A DNA stretch of 64,000 bases, from positions 248,001 through 312,000 of the forward strand of contig JAVBLR010000001.1 of assembly GCA_031553395.1 (NCBI GenBank). Reading direction: 5' to 3'. This DNA comes from WRGA01 sp031553395. Lineage in GTDB: Bacteria; Bacteroidota; Bacteroidia; Bacteroidales; WRGA01. Of the stretch, positions 59,601 to 64,000 are shown one piece after another. The notes under the pieces were generated by a model. That model was not told where the DNA came from. It saw nothing but the letters and a program-made list of their open reading frames with translations, and did not search any database. A program made the translations under genes and the position numbers. Position 1 is the stretch's first letter. Every line of letters starts with the position of its first letter.

Positions 59601-62537
59601 TTTATTTTCTTTATTTAAGGAGATTCTTTTACGTTCTACTATCTGATTCTTTTTAAAAATCTCATATAATACATATACATCTTTGGCGGAAGTACCTAAA
59701 ATGACTTCGGCATTTTCTCCAACTTTGCAAGTTATTTTTTCTTTCAGTAACCAATTGTAAGTAAGAATCGGAGATTTTTTATCATTTGGGGAATACAATA
59801 CAAAATCCCGTTCTTCGGTAATTTCCTTTCCTTTATTATCCAACGCTTTGGCTATAATCTGGTATCTTCCCGAAGATAAATTTTTCCAGGAATCAGTAGG
59901 AATACTATCCGGAGTCGAGAATTTTCCCGATAAAACTTCTTTGTTGATTTTATATTCGAGAGTACCTCTTCCAGTATACACATCAATCTCAGGTTGAGTC
60001 TTAGTTTTCTCCAATGAAGTTTCATCTATCAAACTATATAAGGTATAATTGCCTTGAATTTGCAACGGAGCATTATTTAAATTTTGAGCAGTTAATTTAA
60101 GGTGTTCTGATTTTGTTTTATCAATGTTTTCGGCAAAAGCAAATGTCATATACATCGATTTATCTCCAACAGAAACATATTGGGAACCTTCTTGTGTTTC
60201 TCCATTCAGGTCAGTGATACTTGCTAAGATTTCGTATGTATAATAGGTATCATTATTCAAATCCGATTTATCTTTATCAGTTTTGAATGAAACGGTAAAA
60301 CTTCCATCATCATTAATAAATGTAACTCCCTGAGTGATTTGCTTTTCATTCCAGTTTGGCAACCAACGATACAGAAAATGCGGACGGCGAACAACGCGGT
60401 AATTCAATTGTACGCTTTGCAGAGGAACTCCTGAAAAACTTTGGGCATTTCCTTTTACCGAAATAGCATCCCCAAAGCTGTATGTTCCCTCAATCGGTTG
60501 AAAATCAATTTTAAAAGTAGGACGTTTATATTCAGAAACAGTAATATAAGCTGTTGCATCTGTGGTCGTAATACTAAAACTGCCCGAACGAACTTGCTGT
60601 GGAATTACAAATTCTCCGGAAATAGAACCAAATTCATTTGTAGTGAAAGACTTTGTTGCAATATCCTGCCAATTTGCATCTTTAAAAGTTACTTCATATT
60701 TTTTATTCGGAATTGCAGTTGATACATTTTCCCCAGATTTCCATGCAATTGCTTTAAAAAATACTGTTTGCCCCGGACGATAAATACTACGGTCTGTAAG
60801 AATAGATACTCTTTCGGTTGGTTCGTTGTTTTCATCGTATCCCCTTCCCCACGGCATATTGGAAATAAATCCCGATTTATTCTTTTCTGAAATCACACTA
60901 TATCCCTGATATCCTTTATCGCCTGAATAATAAGCAATTCCATCTTTATCCGTTGTAATTACCTTCTTGACAATTGGATTTTTGTCGTAAATATTTTCGT
61001 AGAGTTGAACGGTGGCATTCTCAATAGGTTTACCCGAAATCCTATCCGTTACTAAAAAATCGACATTATTATTTCCTTTATTCCGGACAATGGCCGCTAA
61101 TTCAGTAACAGCAAAACTATTCGAAACCATTTTTTTATTATTTGATAGTACATATTCATATAATCCCGTTTCCTTTACCGGAATTTTTACCAATGTATCT
61201 CTTTTTTCAAATGACAACGTTGTTGGTAATTCAACTTTTACGGTTTGGATTAATGTTCCGTTTGTTTTGTAGCGAGCGCTTTCTCCCCAATCTTTAGCAA
61301 CAGGATTGGTTGTATTAATTTTATAGATTTGTATAGTTAAATCATTTACATTCTGATAGTTAATTTTTAATTCAAGTTCTTTCCCCGGGTAGATGCAATT
61401 ATTACTTGATGTTTGAATGTATGGTTCGGTTATTTGTTTTTGCAGATTTTTTAAAAGGCCAATTCTTTTATAAGTAGGATATTTATTTATTCCTTCCGCA
61501 CAAATATCATATACTTTTTGATTTTTATTTATATCGGCTTTTTTCTCTTCCGCATTAGTTTTGTAAATAACAGGTGGTTGTTCATTTATGTAAAACATTG
61601 CTTTTTTATATAATATTTCTACAGAAATATCTTTTCCCTGCCATTCTTTTTCCAACTTATTCAGAGCAGATAAGTACAACTCATTTTTTTCGTCTGTTTC
61701 CGAATCCGAATAAGCAAAGTCTAGTCGGTCTAAATCAGCCATTAACAAAGCTTCTTTATTGGAATTGGAATAACGGAATGCTAATAATCGTTGATAAATA
61801 TTGATGATATTTATAGTTGCATCATCCTTTTCCATATTAATTGGAGTCTTTATAAATTCGGCAACAGGAAGAAAAAATGTTGTATTGTCCGATTTCTTTT
61901 GATAATCATAAAAACGATTTAGAATATCTATTCCTCTATATGACAAAAAATCATACAATGTTGGACGGAAACTGCGGGAATCTTTTCCGGTTTCTAAAAT
62001 AGGTTCGTAATTTAAGGCGTTTGTAGTTTGAAGTATTTGTGCATCTTGCATGGATGACCAAACATAAAAGATTACTTTTTGTTGAAAGTTACCTTTTGTC
62101 CATTCCCGGATATCATTCGGAACATAACCAGTAACTTCTGTTCGTTGCCGTATTTTATATTGTTGGGAAGAATAGTAATTAGAATACATTTCTGCTAGAA
62201 TAGAATATAACACCGATTTTTCTACTTTATCCGTAGAAGATTTCAAGTAACTTTCTGTTTCCAGAATGGATTCAATAGCTGAGTCTGAATTAATTTGGGC
62301 TTCAAGGCTCGATTTGTAAAGTAATGATTTAATTACTTGCGGACTATTTTTCTCTTTCAACGCTTGGTCATAAATCTTTTTGACTTCGTCTAATGCCGAT
62401 TGAGGGAAAGATTTTTTATTTAAGCTGTCTATTTTATGCCACATATTAGTATAATACATAACTGTACTGTTTTTTTGTGCAAACAAAACTCCTGTTGCAA
62501 GAAAAAATATGGAAATCAATAAATGCTTGGTTTTCAT
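56628..62537 (-). CDS. Alpha-2-macroglobulin family protein, thioester-less
   Basis: 1969 residues. Signal peptide KTKHLLISIFFLATGVLFAQ. Helical N-terminal ~330 residues, then the macroglobulin domains: MG2-type (SILTDRSIYRPGQTVFFKAIAWKSG near residue 585), further MG domains, the bait-type region (EGAILDEVKQVETVG) near 1160, and the A2M domain with FFPQLKTNEKGETVISFTVPESTTTWKFMGLAHT near 1210. The thioester/terpenoid-type barrel follows (NENGGWMWFKGMYPSRYVSTYILENM). Where thioester-bearing relatives have CxEQ, this protein reads PASDNAISWF and has no Cys. The family traps foreign proteases in the periplasm; a penicillin-binding protein PBP1C, the usual partner, is not adjacent. Confidence 0.93.
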   Translation of the reverse strand: MKTKHLLISIFFLATGVLFAQKNSTVMYYTNMWHKIDSLNKKSFPQSALDEVKKIYDQALKEKNSPQVIKSLLYKSSLEAQINSDSAIESILETESYLKSSTDKVEKSVLYSILAEMYSNYYSSQQYKIRQRTEVTGYVPNDIREWTKGNFQQKVIFYVWSSMQDAQILQTTNALNYEPILETGKDSRSFRPTLYDFLSYRGIDILNRFYDYQKKSDNTTFFLPVAEFIKTPINMEKDDATINIINIYQRLLAFRYSNSNKEALLMADLDRLDFAYSDSETDEKNELYLSALNKLEKEWQGKDISVEILYKKAMFYINEQPPVIYKTNAEEKKADINKNQKVYDICAEGINKYPTYKRIGLLKNLQKQITEPYIQTSSNNCIYPGKELELKINYQNVNDLTIQIYKINTTNPVAKDWGESARYKTNGTLIQTVKVELPTTLSFEKRDTLVKIPVKETGLYEYVLSNNKKMVSNSFAVTELAAIVRNKGNNNVDFLVTDRISGKPIENATVQLYENIYDKNPIVKKVITTDKDGIAYYSGDKGYQGYSVISEKNKSGFISNMPWGRGYDENNEPTERVSILTDRSIYRPGQTVFFKAIAWKSGENVSTAIPNKKYEVTFKDANWQDIATKSFTTNEFGSISGEFVIPQQVRSGSFSITTTDATAYITVSEYKRPTFKIDFQPIEGTYSFGDAISVKGNAQSFSGVPLQSVQLNYRVVRRPHFLYRWLPNWNEKQITQGVTFINDDGSFTVSFKTDKDKSDLNNDTYYTYEILASITDLNGETQEGSQYVSVGDKSMYMTFAFAENIDKTKSEHLKLTAQNLNNAPLQIQGNYTLYSLIDETSLEKTKTQPEIDVYTGRGTLEYKINKEVLSGKFSTPDSIPTDSWKNLSSGRYQIIAKALDNKGKEITEERDFVLYSPNDKKSPILTYNWLLKEKITCKVGENAEVILGTSAKDVYVLYEIFKKNQIVERKRISLNKENKKLLIPYKAEYGDNVTLALTYIKDESVFANTIPLNKEMESKNLNLKFEVFRNKLQPGQKEEWKLTVKDDNANPAVAELLAGMYDASLDKIQPHSWQFNPREGLMYYYYNFNEGNDFRQQNAYLSFDSKYVETPDFKFDALINVMMRMYNRNQNIRIRGTAMKAEEGAILDEVKQVETVGSSMAPAPQAKLVGFASNVELREATVQDTGGGSQEKPEVQIRQNFNETAFFFPQLKTNEKGETVISFTVPESTTTWKFMGLAHTKDLKFGQITKETVTQKDLMVTPNLPRFLRQGDKTSISAKISNLSDKNLQGKVKLELFNPENDKIIISVDNAEQPFNVNAAGSTSANWTFTVPESIQIVGCRVIAQNEQFSDGEQHLLPVLSNRILVTESMPITLRSNQTKTESFDKLINNQSTTLDNYRLTLEFTGNPAWYAVQALPSLANPASDNAISWFSSYYVNTLAGYIARSNPEIKKVVDVWQKQGSSKETLLSSLEKNEELKSVLLQETPWVLDAKNETEQKQQLSLLFDINRQSQLTSDALQKLADLQNENGGWMWFKGMYPSRYVSTYILENMYRLIKLNAVEYGEREKQMQIKALNYLDKEIVKDYTSLKKNTKDLNKEMYINDMQMYYLCVRSCYKDIPFYEGALEAYKYYSGQAEKYRNKLTLYGKAQASIFFKREGKTAVASELIQSLKEHSTTNEEMGMFWANNNSGYFWNQSAIAVQTTILEAFSEAGNSNNDNVEEMKIWLLKQKQTQAWDAVPSTVNAIYALLLNGKNLLSNSNDVNIQLGNKKIDTNNEEAGTGYIKQSFDKQEITSQMGKVTATKTGEGIAWGALYWQYFEDLNKITKQGGALSVEKLLFVERTTDKGKAIEPVTSTNLLKVGDKAIIRLTVRTDRDLEYVHLKDLRAACFEPTEQLSGFRWKEQVGYYQDNKDVSTNFYFDYLPKGTYVFEYSVWVNRVGEYSTGIANIQCMYAPEFVSHSEGGSVQVKN

Positions 62538-62980
62538 ATATGAATATATTTAAGAATGAATTTTTGAACAATAGATTACAAATTTAAAACCTGAGAGATA
62601 AGACGAAATACGCATTAATACAAGATTATCACATTTCAAAAGTACAAAACAATATTGATAAATCCTTGTAAATAAAAACGGTTTTTAGGACAGTTTGTTT
62701 CAATCAGGTACTCAAAAGATAGAAAAGCTGTTTTTTGATTTTAAAAAAGAATGAATACTTTTGAAGAAAAATGGCGTATTGTGCAATTCATTTCATTTTG
62801 GAATATACTGCTAATGATGGAAAAACATATCAGTAATATTTTTAAGGTAGTTGATGAGAAAAGTAATGTGCAAAAAATGCACATTATTGATTTTATATAA
62901 CTTAGTTATTGTGTTAATTTGTCCGAACGCTACTCAATTTCGTATTTGGGCAAATAACATTCAAAAAAGAATATTAAACT
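62538..62980. other. Gene-free stretch holding decayed RhuM fragments
   Basis: 443 bp. 62538-62800 is AT-rich; the minus strand has a TACTTTTG box at 62637-62644 that could be the alpha-2-macroglobulin promoter. 62807-62833 encodes TANDGKTYQ and 62926-62964 encodes NATQFRIWANNIQ, both matching RhuM as in the intact frame that follows. Stops and small deletions separate them, so this is a relic of an earlier copy. Confidence 0.6.
62637..62644 (-). promoter_or_regulatory. Possible -7 box (TACTTTTG) of the alpha-2-macroglobulin gene
   Basis: An exact TAnnTTTG on the minus strand, about 100 bp before the start codon at 62537. No good -33 element. Confidence 0.4.
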
Positions 62981-63355
62981 ATGAAAATAAAAGATTTGAA
63001 TATTGACAATGGACAAATTATTTTATATCAAAGTGCTACTGGGAATGTTGATGTAAGATTGGAAGGAGAAACTGTATGGTTGTCTTTAAGTCAAATGACA
63101 ACATTGTTTGATAGAGATAAGTCAGTAATATCAAGGCATATAAAAAATATATTTATAGAAGGAGAATTACTGGAAAAAGCAGTTGTTGCAAAAAATGCAA
63201 CAACTGCCAATGATGGTAAAACATACATTGTTGATTATTATAATTTAGATGTCATTATCTCTGTTGGCTATCGCGTAAAATCTCAACGTAGTACTCAATT
63301 CCGTATTTGGGCAAATAAAGTCCTAAAAGAGTATCTTATTAAAGGTTGTAGTTAA
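62981..63355 (+). pseudogene. RhuM family protein, C-terminally truncated
   Basis: 124 residues where RhuM relatives have about 330. The N-terminal part is intact: VDVRLEGETVWLSLSQMTTLFDRDKSVISRHIKNIF and YNLDVIISVGYRVKSQRSTQFRIWANKVLKEYLIKG, ending CS followed by a stop instead of the usual GYxLN continuation. RhuM proteins are found in genomic islands and with restriction-modification or phage genes; the function is unknown. I call it a pseudogene because the C-terminal domain is not found downstream; a functional short form cannot be excluded. Confidence 0.8.
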
Positions 63356-63387
63356 TTTAATAAATAAAAATAATTAAAATATTCTTC

Positions 63388-64000
63388 ATGAAAAAGAAGG
63401 CTAAGTATCTATATTCTTGCATATTATTACTTATTGTAGCATGCAATACTAATTCACAAACTCCGGCTGATTACGAGAGTTTAAAGAAAAGAATTGAAAA
63501 TCAACGCAATTATTATTCAGAAAAGTACAGTAATTCATCCATTGAGAATCGTCCAGTTATTGTGAAAAAAGCACAGAATTACTTGATAGAAGTGATTACA
63601 GACTCTATATTTTACCAATGGTATGGCACACCTTGGGATTTTAACGGGACAACGCAAATTCCCAAACAAGGTAAAATTGCATGTGGTTATTTTGTTACCA
63701 CAGTTTTGCGCGATGCAGGATTTAAAATTCCAAGAGTTCAATGGGCGCAATTGGCATCAGAAGCTATGATATTGAAAATGACAACAGATGTTAAACGATT
63801 CAGAAGCCGTCCATTAAACGAATTAACCAATTATTTGAATCAACAGGGAGATGGATTGTATGTGGTAGGATTGGATTGTCATGTTGGATTTATCTGTAAA
63901 TCAGGAAAAAACTTTCAATTTATACATGCCAATTATTATAAACCAAAAACCGGAGTTATGTCTGAACCACTCGAAGGATGGAATCCGTTGAATGATTCAA
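63388..64000 (+). CDS. Lipoprotein with a papain-like Cys-His peptidase/amidase fold (cut by the right edge)
   Basis: 204 codons to the window end, no stop reached. Lipobox LLLIVAC (Cys at residue 19). An NlpC/P60-like or amidase-like active site can be read: QIPKQGKIACGYFVTTVLRDAG (Cys at the start of a helix, near residue 97) and, about 65 residues on, GLDCHVGFIC (His on a strand), with FIHANYY after it. The order Cys-His matches papain-like cell-wall hydrolases. Start at ATG 63388, 33 bp after the RhuM fragment. The family is not certain. Confidence 0.7.
   Translation, partial: MKKKAKYLYSCILLLIVACNTNSQTPADYESLKKRIENQRNYYSEKYSNSSIENRPVIVKKAQNYLIEVITDSIFYQWYGTPWDFNGTTQIPKQGKIACGYFVTTVLRDAGFKIPRVQWAQLASEAMILKMTTDVKRFRSRPLNELTNYLNQQGDGLYVVGLDCHVGFICKSGKNFQFIHANYYKPKTGVMSEPLEGWNPLNDS

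Noticed and set aside
1..64000. CRISPR arrays, insertion sequences, rRNA operons
   Set aside because: No spaced direct repeats of 25-40 bp, no transposase-like frame and no rRNA-like sequence was seen.

Overview
The window is AT-rich DNA (roughly two thirds A+T by eye) from a member of the Bacteroidota, most likely order Bacteroidales. The support is consistent: promoters of the TAnnTTTG type with no clear Shine-Dalgarno sites, secreted proteins with type IX secretion C-terminal signals, many lipoproteins with a short leader and a lipobox Cys, and families largely confined to this phylum (DUF4270 lipoprotein, DUF5686 outer-membrane protein, HU-CCDC81/SPOR protein, half-size glycogen synthase). 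I cannot name the genus. Most of the window is ordinary chromosome. No CRISPR array, rRNA, insertion sequence or complete prophage was seen.

Layout. 1-6.5 kb (minus): a T9SS-exported protein, a lytic transglycosylase, an LTA-synthase-like sulfatase and uvrA (cut by the left edge) read as one operon. 6.7-8.9 kb (plus): a small lipoprotein, a 117-bp array of 11-bp repeats resembling DnaA boxes, and an envelope HU-CCDC81/SPOR protein. 9.0-13.6 kb (minus): an ABC ATPase with no normal start codon, rimM, an M23 endopeptidase and an AmgK-like kinase fused to a RapZ C-terminal domain. 13.8-18.1 kb (plus): HdeD-like and DUF1761 membrane proteins, an XpaC-TelA pair and a nucleoside phosphorylase. 18.4-21.5 kb (plus): an unknown protein, a porin and a lipoprotein tyrosine phosphatase. 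21.6-28.1 kb (minus): a lineage-specific stretch of secreted unknown proteins, interrupted by a candidate structured RNA followed by an 84-residue ORF on the plus strand. 28.3-34.5 kb (minus): a GH78 rhamnosidase-sialidase fusion and a repeat protein with a Gly/Tyr/His-rich tail. 34.5-49.4 kb (minus): housekeeping and envelope genes (YeiH, FloA, MCE protein, amidase, YebC, PheT, EngB, thioredoxin-like, Na+/solute symporter, DUF4270, glycogen synthase, hexokinase). 49.6 kb: tRNA-Arg(UCU). 49.7-62.5 kb: DUF169, a decayed membrane protein, DUF5686, PepSY-like lipoprotein, DUF4269 and a 1969-residue alpha-2-macroglobulin. 62.5-64 kb: decayed RhuM fragments and a lipoprotein cut by the right edge.

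Many genes serve the envelope: peptidoglycan cleavage (lytic transglycosylase, M23, amidase, SPOR protein), lipid or phospholipid handling (LTA-synthase-like enzyme, MCE protein), outer-membrane proteins (porin, DUF5686) and defence (alpha-2-macroglobulin).

The features I would look at first are non-coding. (1) 24.65-24.87 kb holds a promoter-like box, a long-range 21-bp stem, a terminator stem that crosses it as a pseudoknot, and a second copy of the 5' arm just before a start codon, so alternative folds are possible. (2) 7.53-7.65 kb holds eight 11-bp phased repeats. (3) At least nine intergenic sites carry hairpins or arrays built from 7- or 8-bp units, and a perfect 64-bp palindrome lies at 48.2 kb.
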